Assembly: GCA_022826745.1 (NCBI GenBank)
Contig: JAJDUI010000018.1
Span: 1 to 64,000, forward strand
Direction: 5' to 3'
DNA: 64,000 nt
From: Thermoanaerobaculia bacterium
Lineage (GTDB): Bacteria > Acidobacteriota > Thermoanaerobaculia > Multivoradales > Multivoraceae
Part shown: positions 18,588 through 27,131 of the stretch, one piece after another
How the letters are laid out: each line of letters starts with the position of its first letter
Numbering within the stretch: the stretch's first letter is position 1
Notes under the pieces: model-generated
Databases searched by the model: none
The model's input: only the letters and a program-made list of their open reading frames with translations
Told to the model about the DNA's origin: nothing
Position numbers and translations under genes: made by a program

Positions 18588-19256
18588 ATGTCCAGGCACG
18601 GTGGGAACAGGTTCCGGACGGCGTTCTTCGTCTTGGTCGGTACAAGTGTCTCGATCGCCCACATCGGCTGCCAGACCGCGCCCGAGGAAGCCGGCCCGAC
18701 CCGCATCGCCCTCGAAGTGCAGGGGCTCGGACTGGTCGACCTGCCGGACGGCTGCGCGCGGGTGGAGCCCAGCAGCCATGCGCTGGAGCTTGCCTGCGAA
18801 CTCATCGAGACGACGGAAACCCCGGCGGGGCCGGTGGGCTCGATCTATCTCGAGCTCGGCGAGCCCACCGAGAGCCACATCGAGCTCGCGGAGGTCTCCG
18901 CGATCGACGTCATCAGGGAGGAGCAGCGGCCGCTGTTCGAGGCGCTGCCCGGAGGCGAGTTCCTGGGCGTCGGCGGCACGCTCTTCTACGGCCCCTTCGG
19001 CGCCGCGCGCTACGCACGCGGGAGATTCCAGGCCGAAGACGGCACGACGCTCCAGCGGATCCGGCTGTTCATGGTTCATCCGATGGAGAACCGCCTCGTC
19101 AACCTCGTCTACGACCATCCGCCCGGCGACAACACGGACACGGCCGCGCGGGTCAACAATCACCTCCTCGTTCTCCTGGAGCACCTCAGGAGCTGGGAGG
19201 ACATGCAGGCCGCGGACGAGGACGGCGAAGCGGCCGAGGCTCCCGCGACGTACTGA
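18588..19256 (+). CDS. Secreted/lipoprotein-like hypothetical protein
   Basis: 222 aa in frame from ATG 18588; hydrophobic N-terminus ending IAHIGC (possible lipobox). Confidence 0.6.
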   Translation: MSRHGGNRFRTAFFVLVGTSVSIAHIGCQTAPEEAGPTRIALEVQGLGLVDLPDGCARVEPSSHALELACELIETTETPAGPVGSIYLELGEPTESHIELAEVSAIDVIREEQRPLFEALPGGEFLGVGGTLFYGPFGAARYARGRFQAEDGTTLQRIRLFMVHPMENRLVNLVYDHPPGDNTDTAARVNNHLLVLLEHLRSWEDMQAADEDGEAAEAPATY

Positions 19257-19301
19257 CGGCCGGCCCACCGACAGTCTTGGCCTCACGGGAGGCCGCTGAG
19301 C

Positions 19302-20444
19302 GTGTTCCGCGCGCCCTGGCTCGCCGACGAGGACGAGCTGCTCGCACCGGAGCCTGACGAGCCCGAACCGCCGCGGCATTGGCGGCCGCGCTGGCTCCAC
19401 CCCGGCCGCCGCGTCGGGCCGAAGACGCTCGCCGTCTTCAGCCGCCAGTTGGCCGTCCTGCTGGACGCGGGCCTGCCGCTGCTCCAGGGTCTGGACATCC
19501 TGAGCATCCAGGGCCAGCACGCGGGGCTGCGCGCCATCCTGCTGGAGGTCCGCGCCGAGGTCGAAGCCGGCGCCGGCCTCGCCGAGGCGATGAAGCGCCG
19601 GCCGCGGGCCTTCAACGACCTCTACGTGAACCTGGTCGCCGCGGGCGAGGCCAGCGGCGCTCTCCATCCCGTGATGGACCGTCTCGCCACCCACATCGAG
19701 AAGGTGGCGAAGCTCCGCAACCAGGTCCGGTCCGCCCTCACCTATCCGGCCGCCATCCTCGCCGTCGCCTCCGCTGTCGTGTTCCTCATCCTCTGGAAGG
19801 TGATCCCCGTGTTCCGGCACCTCTTCGCCGACCTGGGCGGCGATCTTCCCTTCCTGACCCGGCTGGTGGTCGGCGTCAGCGAGTTCATCGGCGCCTACGT
19901 GCTCGTGCTGCTCGGCGGCGCCGTCGCGGCGGTGTTCGCGGCGAGCCGGCTTCTCCGCACACGGCAGGGCCGCCAGTGGGCCGACCGGCTGGTGCTGCGG
20001 CTGCCGGTGGTCGGCAAGCTGATGCAGCGGATCATCACGGGACGGGCCTGCCGCACCCTTTCCGTCCTGCTGGCCTCGGGCATACCGATCCTCGACGCGC
20101 TGAGGACCGCCGCCGGCGCCGCCGGCAACACGGTCGTCTCCGAGGCGCTCGAAACCGTCCGCGGCGAAGTCGAACAGGGCGGCTCGATCCACGGCGCGCT
20201 GCGCCGGACGAACGTCTTCCCGACGATGCTGTGCCAGATCGTCTATGTCGGCGAACAGACCGGCAAGCTCAGTCCGATGCTCAACCGCATCGCCGACTTC
20301 TACGAGGAGGAAGTCGACACGGACGTCGAGAGCCTGATGAAGCTGCTCGAGCCGGCGCTCATCACCGTCCTCGGCGTCGTCATCGGCGGCATCGTCATCT
20401 CGATGTATCTGCCGATGTACTCGGCCCTGACCCGGATCGGATAG
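19302..20444 (+). CDS. GspF/PilC-family inner-membrane protein
   Basis: RQLAVLLDAGLPLLQGLDIL, VGEQTGKLSPMLNRIADFYEEEVD, LEPALITVLGVVIGGIVISMYLPMY. Confidence 0.9.
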   Translation: MFRAPWLADEDELLAPEPDEPEPPRHWRPRWLHPGRRVGPKTLAVFSRQLAVLLDAGLPLLQGLDILSIQGQHAGLRAILLEVRAEVEAGAGLAEAMKRRPRAFNDLYVNLVAAGEASGALHPVMDRLATHIEKVAKLRNQVRSALTYPAAILAVASAVVFLILWKVIPVFRHLFADLGGDLPFLTRLVVGVSEFIGAYVLVLLGGAVAAVFAASRLLRTRQGRQWADRLVLRLPVVGKLMQRIITGRACRTLSVLLASGIPILDALRTAAGAAGNTVVSEALETVRGEVEQGGSIHGALRRTNVFPTMLCQIVYVGEQTGKLSPMLNRIADFYEEEVDTDVESLMKLLEPALITVLGVVIGGIVISMYLPMYSALTRIG

Positions 20445-20449
20445 TCGCC

Positions 20450-20493
20450 GCTCCGCGGCGGCAGTCTTGCTCCCCGGGTCAGAAGACCCGGGG
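20450..20493. repeat. C-type hairpin variant
   Basis: gctccgcggc...ccccgggtcagaagacccgggg. Confidence 0.75.
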
Positions 20494-20549
20494 TTACATG
20501 TAGCCGCCGGACGTTGACGGCTATGCGCCGGCTCAGGTAACAACGCCTC

Positions 20550-21764
20550 ATGCTTACGCCTGAGGAAGCCTGGGCCGCGATCGCCGCGGAGGCGGAGACG
20601 CTGCCGGCCGAACAGGTCAGCCGCGCCGACGCGGTCGGCCGGGTGCTCGCCGGGAGCCTGACCGCGACCGTCGACGTGCCAGCCCACGACGTTTCGGCGA
20701 TGGACGGCTTCGCCCTGGGCGGCGACGTCGAGGCGGGGGCCACGCTGCCCGTCGACGGCATCGTTGCGGCCGGCGACCCGCCGGGCGCCGACCTCCGCCC
20801 CGGTGCGGCCTTGCGGATCATGACCGGCGCCCCGGCCCCCGCCGGCGCCGACCGCGTGATTCCGATCGAACAGACCGAGTTCGACGACTCCTCCGCCGCG
20901 GGCGCCAGCGGCGCGGTCCGCATCGTGGAAACGGTGCCGCCAGGAAGCCACATCCGCCGCCAGGCCGAGGTCACGGCGGCCGGCGGCCCCCTGCTCGCCC
21001 AGGGCGAGCTGCTGACGCCCGGCGGCGCCGGCGTCCTGGCGACCCACGGCATCCACGAGGCGCCGGTCCATCGCCGGCCGACGGTCGCCACGCTGTCGAC
21101 CGGCGACGAGGTCGTCCCCGCCGAGGCCGAGCCCGGTCCGGGCCAGCTCCGCGACTCCCACCGCGACTTCCTGCGCGGCGCGTTGGCTCAACTCGGGATC
21201 GAGGCCCGCTCGCTGGGCATCGCCCGCGACGACCCGGCCGAGCTCCGCGAGAAGGTCGAACGCGGCCTCGACTCCGACGTCCTCCTGATCTCGGGCGGCG
21301 TGTCGATGGGCGAGTTCGACTTCGTCGAGCAGGTCCTGGGCGACACCGGCCTCGGCTGCCGCATTCTCTTCGACGCGGTCGCGATCCAGCCGGGCAAGCC
21401 GCTGGTGGCGGCCCGCCACGACCGGGGATGGGTGTTCGGGCTGCCGGGCAACCCGGCCTCGGCGATGGTCACCTACTGGCTGTTCGTGCGACCGCTGCTG
21501 CGGGTCATGACCGGAGCGACCGACAGGTACTGGCGGGGAGCGCTCAGCGGACGGCTCACCGCGGAGCTTCCGGGCGCCAAGTGGCGCGACCGCTTCCTCC
21601 CCTGCCGGTTCCGCGTGAAGTCCGGCGAGGTGCTGGTCGAACCGAGGCCACCGCTCGGCTCCCACGACCTGGTCGCCTACGGCGCCGGCGCCGGCCTCGT
21701 GCGGGTACCGAAGTCCAGCGCTCCGGCCGCCGCGGGAGAGTCCTGCCAGGTGCTGCCCCTGTGA
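20550..21764 (+). CDS. moeA: Molybdopterin molybdenumtransferase MoeA
   Basis: AMDGFALGG, IMTGAPAPAGADRVIPIEQTE, SGGVSMGEFDFV, LPGNPASAMVTY. Confidence 0.93.
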   Translation: MLTPEEAWAAIAAEAETLPAEQVSRADAVGRVLAGSLTATVDVPAHDVSAMDGFALGGDVEAGATLPVDGIVAAGDPPGADLRPGAALRIMTGAPAPAGADRVIPIEQTEFDDSSAAGASGAVRIVETVPPGSHIRRQAEVTAAGGPLLAQGELLTPGGAGVLATHGIHEAPVHRRPTVATLSTGDEVVPAEAEPGPGQLRDSHRDFLRGALAQLGIEARSLGIARDDPAELREKVERGLDSDVLLISGGVSMGEFDFVEQVLGDTGLGCRILFDAVAIQPGKPLVAARHDRGWVFGLPGNPASAMVTYWLFVRPLLRVMTGATDRYWRGALSGRLTAELPGAKWRDRFLPCRFRVKSGEVLVEPRPPLGSHDLVAYGAGAGLVRVPKSSAPAAAGESCQVLPL

Positions 21765-21830
21765 GTCGCTAGCCGCGGCTGGCAGTCCTCCGCGGAGACT
21801 GCCAACAAGCTGCTACAATCCCGCGCCGCC

Positions 21831-22160
21831 ATGCCCCTGTACGAGTACCAGTGCACCGAATGCGAGGCCACGCTGGAGGCCATCCAGGCGTTCTCGGCGC
21901 CGCCCCTCGAGGACTGCCCCGAGTGCGGCCGGCCCAGCCTGAAGAAGCTGCTCTCCGCGCCCGCGTTCCAGTTCAAGGGCAGCGGCTGGTACGTGAACGA
22001 CTACGCCCGCAAGGACAACGGCAACGGCGCCAAGTCGAACGGCGACGCCGCCAACGGGAACGGCAAGGCCGCAGCCAGCGAGTCGTCATCCGACTCCGGA
22101 AAGAAGTCCGGCGACTCGAAGTCGTCGAAGAGCGACACCTCAAGCCCCGCCACGCCGTAA
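21831..22160 (+). CDS. FmdB-family zinc-ribbon protein
   Basis: MPLYEYQCTECEATLEAIQAFSAPPLEDCPECGRPSLKKLLSAP. Confidence 0.9.
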   Translation: MPLYEYQCTECEATLEAIQAFSAPPLEDCPECGRPSLKKLLSAPAFQFKGSGWYVNDYARKDNGNGAKSNGDAANGNGKAAASESSSDSGKKSGDSKSSKSDTSSPATP

Positions 22161-22177
22161 CGCCAGCAGCCCGGCGC

Positions 22178-22262
22178 GTGGCGGAAGCGCATGGGAATCG
22201 AACCCACCCCCGTGACGCATCACGTCCCGGACCCAGCGACTTGCGAAGACCGCGCGGTCGAC
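22178..22262 (-). pseudogene. Partial tandem copy of the tRNA-Sec 3' half
   Basis: 22178-22232 is identical to 22264-22318 (55 bp, offset 86 bp), then diverges with residual GAAGACCGC matching the anticodon stem; no 5' acceptor strand. Confidence 0.85.
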
Positions 22263-22264
22263 GG

Positions 22265-22363
22265 TGGCGGAAGCGCATGGGAATCGAACCCACCCCCGTG
22301 ACGCATCACGTCCCGGACAACGGTTTTGAAGACCGCAGGAGGCACCAGCCCCCGAGCGCTTCC
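22265..22363 (-). tRNA. selC: tRNA-Sec (anticodon UCA)
   Basis: 99 nt GGAAGCGC...GCGCTTCC-G-CCA: 8-bp acceptor, 6-bp D stem GGGGGC/GCCTCC with 4-nt TGGT loop, anticodon loop CTTCAAA, long variable arm, 5-bp T stem. Hallmarks of bacterial tRNA-Sec. Confidence 0.93.
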
Positions 22364-22419
22364 GCCGGTCAGCATATCCTCGGCGTTCTGACCCGGAACC
22401 AGACGAGGAGAGAGCAGCG

Positions 22420-23019
22420 ATGACCATCCCGACCGCCAACCCGCTGCGCCGAGCACCGGCCCTGGTACTGACGCTTCTGCTCCTGGGGTGCGGCGCGGAC
22501 ACGCCCGCCGAGGGAGGCGTCAGCGCCCAGGCGCCGGAAGCGGTTGAACTCTCAGAACCGATCAGCGCCAGCGGCCTGACCATCGCGCTGCCGGCGGCGT
22601 GGAACCGCCTCGAGTCGAGGTCGGCGATGCGCATGCTCGAGGCCGAGATCCCGGGTTCCGGCGGCCCGGGTGAAATCTCCGCGTACTACTTCGGACCCGG
22701 CGGGGGCGGCGGGCTGGCAGCGAACATCGAACGCTGGAAGAGCCAGGTCGTCCTCCAGCCTGGGGCTCCGGAGCCGACGACGCAGAGTCGCGAAAGCGGC
22801 GGCGTCCGCCGCACCTGGGTCGAGCTCGAAGGGACGGTCAAGGCGAGCACGATCGGCAGTTTTCCGACGACCGACCTGCACGACGGGGCGCTCTTCGGCG
22901 CCATCATCGAAGCGCCCGGCGGGCCTTGGTATCTACGCGCCGTGGGACCCGGCGCGACGATGCGCGAGCAGCGCCAGGCGTTCCTGGCGATGCTCGACAG
23001 CGCGCGACCGCAGAACTAG
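22420..23019 (+). CDS. Hypothetical lipoprotein
   Basis: MTIPTANPLRRAPALVLTLLLLGCGADT lipobox. Confidence 0.75.
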   Translation: MTIPTANPLRRAPALVLTLLLLGCGADTPAEGGVSAQAPEAVELSEPISASGLTIALPAAWNRLESRSAMRMLEAEIPGSGGPGEISAYYFGPGGGGGLAANIERWKSQVVLQPGAPEPTTQSRESGGVRRTWVELEGTVKASTIGSFPTTDLHDGALFGAIIEAPGGPWYLRAVGPGATMREQRQAFLAMLDSARPQN

Positions 23020-23044
23020 CCCGGAAGCCGGGCGCGGCCGAACG

Positions 23045-23120
<76 letters not shown>

Positions 23121-23174
23121 ACGGGTCGGCGGCGCGAGAGTGTAGCAGCCTGCGGCCGCACTGGCCGCCAAGCG

Positions 23175-23247
23175 GAGCCGGCCTTTCGGCCGGCGCGTCT
23201 CTCCGGCCGCCTGCGGCGGCAGCGGGTCAGAAGACCCGCGCACCCAG
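23175..23247. repeat. A-type half-element (A-)
   Basis: gccggcctttcggccggc..ggccgcctgcggcggcagcgggtcagaagacccgcgcacccag. Confidence 0.9.
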
Positions 23248-23272
23248 TGGGCGGCCAGTGCGGCGCAGCCTG

Positions 23273-23824
23273 CTAGAAGTGGTACGCGACTCCGGCGTGA
23301 ACGGTGGCGTGGGTGCTCGAGGCATCGAGGTCCGCGTAGTGGCCCACCAGCTCGACCAGGATCGAGAATCGCTCGTTGATCGGGAAGTCGCCCGTCACGC
23401 CCAGGGTCAGGCCGACTCCCTCGTCGCTCTCGACTCCGTCCCCGAGCTGGTACACGCCGAGGCCCATGAACACGCCCGATTCGTAGTAGAGGTCGTTGAA
23501 ACGGTACTCGCCAGCGATCGTCGCGTAGCGGAAGGTGGGGCTCGCCAGAGTGCCGATCTGGTCGCCGGCCAGATCCGTGCTGCCCAGCCGGAGGCCGACC
23601 GCGGTGCGCGGCTGGGTCCGCCACGAGATGCTCGCCAGGAAGCCCGCGTGGTCGAGGCCACCGTCGGGCTTGCCGTCCAGGCTGCCGCCGAAGGTCGGTC
23701 CGAGCGAGACGGTGTAGCTGTATCGCTCCTGGGCGCCGGCGCTCGCCGCGCCCGCGAGCAGGAGGAGGACTGTCGCCAGCGCCGGCACGACGGCGGCGCG
23801 CAGCTTTCGTTTCCGTGAGGTCAA
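23273..23824 (-). CDS. Outer-membrane beta-barrel-like protein
   Basis: Signal peptide LLLLAGAASAGAQ, alternating strands, terminal aromatic HAGVAYHF. Confidence 0.65.
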   Translation of the reverse strand: MTSRKRKLRAAVVPALATVLLLLAGAASAGAQERYSYTVSLGPTFGGSLDGKPDGGLDHAGFLASISWRTQPRTAVGLRLGSTDLAGDQIGTLASPTFRYATIAGEYRFNDLYYESGVFMGLGVYQLGDGVESDEGVGLTLGVTGDFPINERFSILVELVGHYADLDASSTHATVHAGVAYHF

Positions 23825-23890
23825 GAGAGTCTCCTTGGTCCGCGCGCCGGGCAGTATAGACGCGGGCTGAATCCGTCCTGGTCGGCAGGA

Positions 23891-24625
23891 ATGACCGCGG
23901 ACGGCCCACCCACCCGAAGAAGACTGCCCATCTGTTTCTACGGATCAGCGGCGCAAAACGTCTGTCGGCTGGCGCGGCGTTTCCTCGCCTTCGCCATCGC
24001 GCTGCTCCTGCCCCGGCCCTGTCTGGCCTGCTCCGCCCCGGCCGAACGGGAACTCGGGCTGTGCAGGCAGTGCCGGCGGCTGCTCGAAGCCCGGCCCCGG
24101 GGCGCGGCCCGCGGAGACCGGCTGGAAGGTTGCGACGGTTTCTTCTGGCTCTGGGCGTACCACCCGCCGTTCGACCAGATCGTCCTGGGCCTGAAGTACC
24201 GCCGCCTCGACTACCTGGGCCTCCACATCGCCGACGAGGCGAACACTCGACTGGGAATCGAGCTGCGCCGCGCCGACGTTGTCGTACCCATGCCCATGCA
24301 CTGGCGCCGGCGGCTCGCTCGCGGCCGCAACCACGCGGACTCGATCGCCCGGCCGCTCGCCCGGCGTCTCGGCCGGCCGCTGTCGCCCGCGCTGAGACGG
24401 CGGACCCTGGGCAGGCCGCAGGTCGGCCGCGGCCGCCGTCAACGGCTCCTGAACCCGGGAATCGCCTTCACCTGCCGCAGGCCCGCCGCGGTACGGGACC
24501 GCGTCGTGCTCCTGGTCGACGACGTAGTGACCACCGGCGCAACCTCCGGCAGGGCCGCCCGTACTCTCAAGGCGGCGGGCGCGAGGAAGGTCATCGTCTT
24601 CGCCGCGGCCCGCACACTCACCTGA
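23891..24625 (+). CDS. comF: ComF-family phosphoribosyltransferase
   Basis: CLACSAPAERELGLCRQCRR zinc ribbon; VLLVDDVVTTGATSGRAARTLKAAGA PRPP motif. Confidence 0.88.
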   Translation: MTADGPPTRRRLPICFYGSAAQNVCRLARRFLAFAIALLLPRPCLACSAPAERELGLCRQCRRLLEARPRGAARGDRLEGCDGFFWLWAYHPPFDQIVLGLKYRRLDYLGLHIADEANTRLGIELRRADVVVPMPMHWRRRLARGRNHADSIARPLARRLGRPLSPALRRRTLGRPQVGRGRRQRLLNPGIAFTCRRPAAVRDRVVLLVDDVVTTGATSGRAARTLKAAGARKVIVFAAARTLT

Positions 24626-24640
24626 CCGCCGTCCGCTATA

Positions 24641-26728
24641 GTGATTCCCAACATGACCTGCCGGATGCATCCCGGCGACTCCCGGTCGACCGCAGTGCGA
24701 GTGCGCATGCTCTCCGCCGGAGTCCTGGCGCCCGTCGCCGCCATCGCCCTCCTGGGCGCCGCGCCGCTCCAGGCCGGCCTCGACCTGCCGAGCCTGGGCG
24801 ATCCACTGGCCGGGCGGCTGGTCGGCCGGGTCCACGCCGGCGAGGCGGCCCTTCCCGCCGCCCGCGTGTACGTCTACGACGTCGCCGATCGAAGCAAACG
24901 CAGGACGACGACCGACCGTTTCGGCCGCTACGCCTTCCAGCCCCTGCCGGCCGGCGTCTACCGCGTGATCGCTCACCGGCCGGGCTTCGTGCCCGCGGTG
25001 GCGGAGCTGGTGCGCACGACGGGCGAGTCGGTGCAGGCGCTCGACTTCGAGCTGGGCGCCCGCGAGCGCCGGCCCGCAGGCGAGGAGACAGGCGCGGGCG
25101 AAGACGACTTCTGGTCCGTCCGGGAGCGCATCCCGAACGACATCCTGCGCCAGATCCAGATCGCGGAAGCGATCGCGGACGATCAGGGCTGGGCGCTCGA
25201 GTCGGCGGTTCAGCGCGAGCGTTTCGAGGCCGAACTGCGGACGCTTTCGGGCATCGAGGACGCGGGAGGCGACGCCGGCGCCCGGGTGCTCGGCAGTCAG
25301 TTCGATCTCCGCAGCCGGTTCGGCAAGACCCAGCTCGCCCTGCGATCCGACCTGCGCGAGTTCGAGCGCCAGGTGTTCAACGAAGACCACCAGCAGCTCG
25401 GCGACAGCCAGGCCTTCGCCCTCGACGTGAACCACCGGGGTTCGAACGTCCAGATCACGTCGCAGCGACACCGCTTCCACGGCGGCGGGTTCCATGGCGG
25501 CGACGGCGCGGCCTGGGACGACTGGGGCCCCGCCCCGTTCGCCGGCCTCGAGAGCTACGGCCTGCGAGTCGAACAGGCGGCCGGCGCCGGCGACGCCCAC
25601 TTTGAGGCCCGGTACACCGCCGACCAGAACTTCCACCACGGCTTCGGCGACCTGTACGCCGGCCAGAGCGGTCTGCACAGCCTGGCGCTGTCGTCCATCG
25701 ACTCGCCGATGTCCTCGACGACGCTGGAGTTCCAGGGCGGCTACGAGCGGCAGATCACCGCCAACGCCTCGCTCGAAGCCGGGCTCAGCTACCGCGAGCA
25801 ACAGGCCTACGGAAACGGCCGGTTCTCGGCCTGGGGCGAGGATCCTCACCAGCGCTTCGACGTCTTCAGCCAGGGCAACTGGGAAGTCCAGCCCACGGTC
25901 GTTCTCGAGTACGGCATGTTCAGCACGCTGAGCGACGGCAATGTCTCCTTCACCCCCCGCGCCGGCTTCGTCGTCGAGCTCGGTTCCAAGTGGCTGGCCG
26001 CCGTCTCGGCCAGCGAGAGGGTCGACTCGGAACACCTCCTCTTCCGCGACTTCCTGCAGGTGCAGTACCACGACGACGACGCCTGCACCGCCACGTTCGA
26101 GCACTGCTACCGGATCGAGCTCAGCCGGCGGCTCGGCGCCACGGACGACAGCCGCCGCGTCGAGTTCGGCATAACGGAGCGCCAGTTCGCGGACAGCGTC
26201 CGGCTGTACTTCAGCCGCGACATCTTCGAACGGCTGGAGAGCCTGCTGCTGCTCGATGGCGACCAGGTCGCCGAACTCCACTTCGGGCTGCAGCAGCGCC
26301 TCGGCGAGAAGATCCTCACCCGGATCAGCACCTCGGCCGCCTCGGGCGGCGGCGGTCTGCTCCGCGCCGTCGACGGTAGCGGCAACAACCTCGAGAACCA
26401 CGTCCGCTACGTGATCGCCAGCGTCGACACCCAGTTCGAACGCAGTTCCACCGGCGTCCTGCTCGCCTTCCGCCGGGTGGACCAGGAACTGTCGCCCGTC
26501 GCCCGGGACGCCCGGTTCCCGGCCGCCGGCCCGAACTCGGTGCTCTCGGTCGAGCGCCTGCAGCTCTTGCTGACGCAGGGACTGCCCTGGGTCACCGGCA
26601 CCGGCATCCAGAACTGGGCCCTGCAGCTCGAGATGCAGCTCAGCCGCGGGCATCTCCCGGTCGACTCCAGCCACGATCCGGATCAGCTGCGCCGCCGGGT
26701 CGTCGCCGGCCTCGCAGTCCGCTTCTAG
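24641..26728 (+). CDS. Carboxypeptidase-regulatory-like plus outer-membrane beta-barrel protein
   Basis: LVGRVHAGEAALPAARVYVYDVADRSKRRTTTDRFGRYAFQPLPAGVYRVIA followed by a long beta-strand-rich region. Confidence 0.7.
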   Translation: MIPNMTCRMHPGDSRSTAVRVRMLSAGVLAPVAAIALLGAAPLQAGLDLPSLGDPLAGRLVGRVHAGEAALPAARVYVYDVADRSKRRTTTDRFGRYAFQPLPAGVYRVIAHRPGFVPAVAELVRTTGESVQALDFELGARERRPAGEETGAGEDDFWSVRERIPNDILRQIQIAEAIADDQGWALESAVQRERFEAELRTLSGIEDAGGDAGARVLGSQFDLRSRFGKTQLALRSDLREFERQVFNEDHQQLGDSQAFALDVNHRGSNVQITSQRHRFHGGGFHGGDGAAWDDWGPAPFAGLESYGLRVEQAAGAGDAHFEARYTADQNFHHGFGDLYAGQSGLHSLALSSIDSPMSSTTLEFQGGYERQITANASLEAGLSYREQQAYGNGRFSAWGEDPHQRFDVFSQGNWEVQPTVVLEYGMFSTLSDGNVSFTPRAGFVVELGSKWLAAVSASERVDSEHLLFRDFLQVQYHDDDACTATFEHCYRIELSRRLGATDDSRRVEFGITERQFADSVRLYFSRDIFERLESLLLLDGDQVAELHFGLQQRLGEKILTRISTSAASGGGGLLRAVDGSGNNLENHVRYVIASVDTQFERSSTGVLLAFRRVDQELSPVARDARFPAAGPNSVLSVERLQLLLTQGLPWVTGTGIQNWALQLEMQLSRGHLPVDSSHDPDQLRRRVVAGLAVRF

Positions 26729-26759
26729 CAAGCGCCCGCGCCGGTGCCGGTGCGCCGGC

Positions 26760-26899
26760 CTGGGTGCGCGGGTCTTCTGACCCGCTGCCGCCGCAGGCGG
26801 CGTCCAGCATCGTCGCCGGCGAAGCCGGCGTCCACTTTGTTTCGGGCTCCGCCGCTTCGCGGCTACGCCCGAGGCGGGTCAGAAGACCCGCGCACCCAG
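26760..26899. repeat. Composite element A+...A- (140 bp), abutting a B-type fragment
   Basis: Preceded by cggtgcgccggcc; internal stems gccgccgcaggcggc, gccggcgaagccggc, cgggctccgccgcttcgcggctacgcccg. Confidence 0.9.
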
Positions 26900-27131
26900 C
26901 GGAATCGAAGCGCTGGAATCGATCCAGGAAACCGTTCCGGAACCAACAGATTGAACCGGAACCGCCTGAAAGGCCCCGACATGTCCTAAAATCAGGCGGA
27001 TAGCCGAAGGGAATCCGCCCGGCACAGGACGTGCTTACAGAAAGCTGAATTGCCCCAGGCACGGCATTCCGGCCGCACCTGAGGCAAAGAAGACACACCC
27101 GCGACGAAGCGACCGGACGAGCGACCCAGCG

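Noticed and set aside
19302-20444. Possible type II secretion or type IV pilus locus around the gspF/pilC-like gene
   Set aside because: No ATPase, secretin or pilin genes recognised nearby; left as a solitary GspF-family gene.
17160-21665. 1501-aa minus-strand ORF
   Set aside because: Only the C-terminal ~444 aa (17160-18494) encode a recognisable protein. The rest is antisense to the lipoprotein-like, gspF-like and moeA genes and is a GC-rich shadow frame.
22248-22259. Perfect palindrome gaccgcgcggtc between selC copies
   Set aside because: Short GC palindrome in a high-GC genome, explained by the degenerate tRNA copy; not enough to call a site.
23945-26731. 928-aa minus-strand ORF
   Set aside because: Antisense to comF and the beta-barrel gene; no domain motifs.
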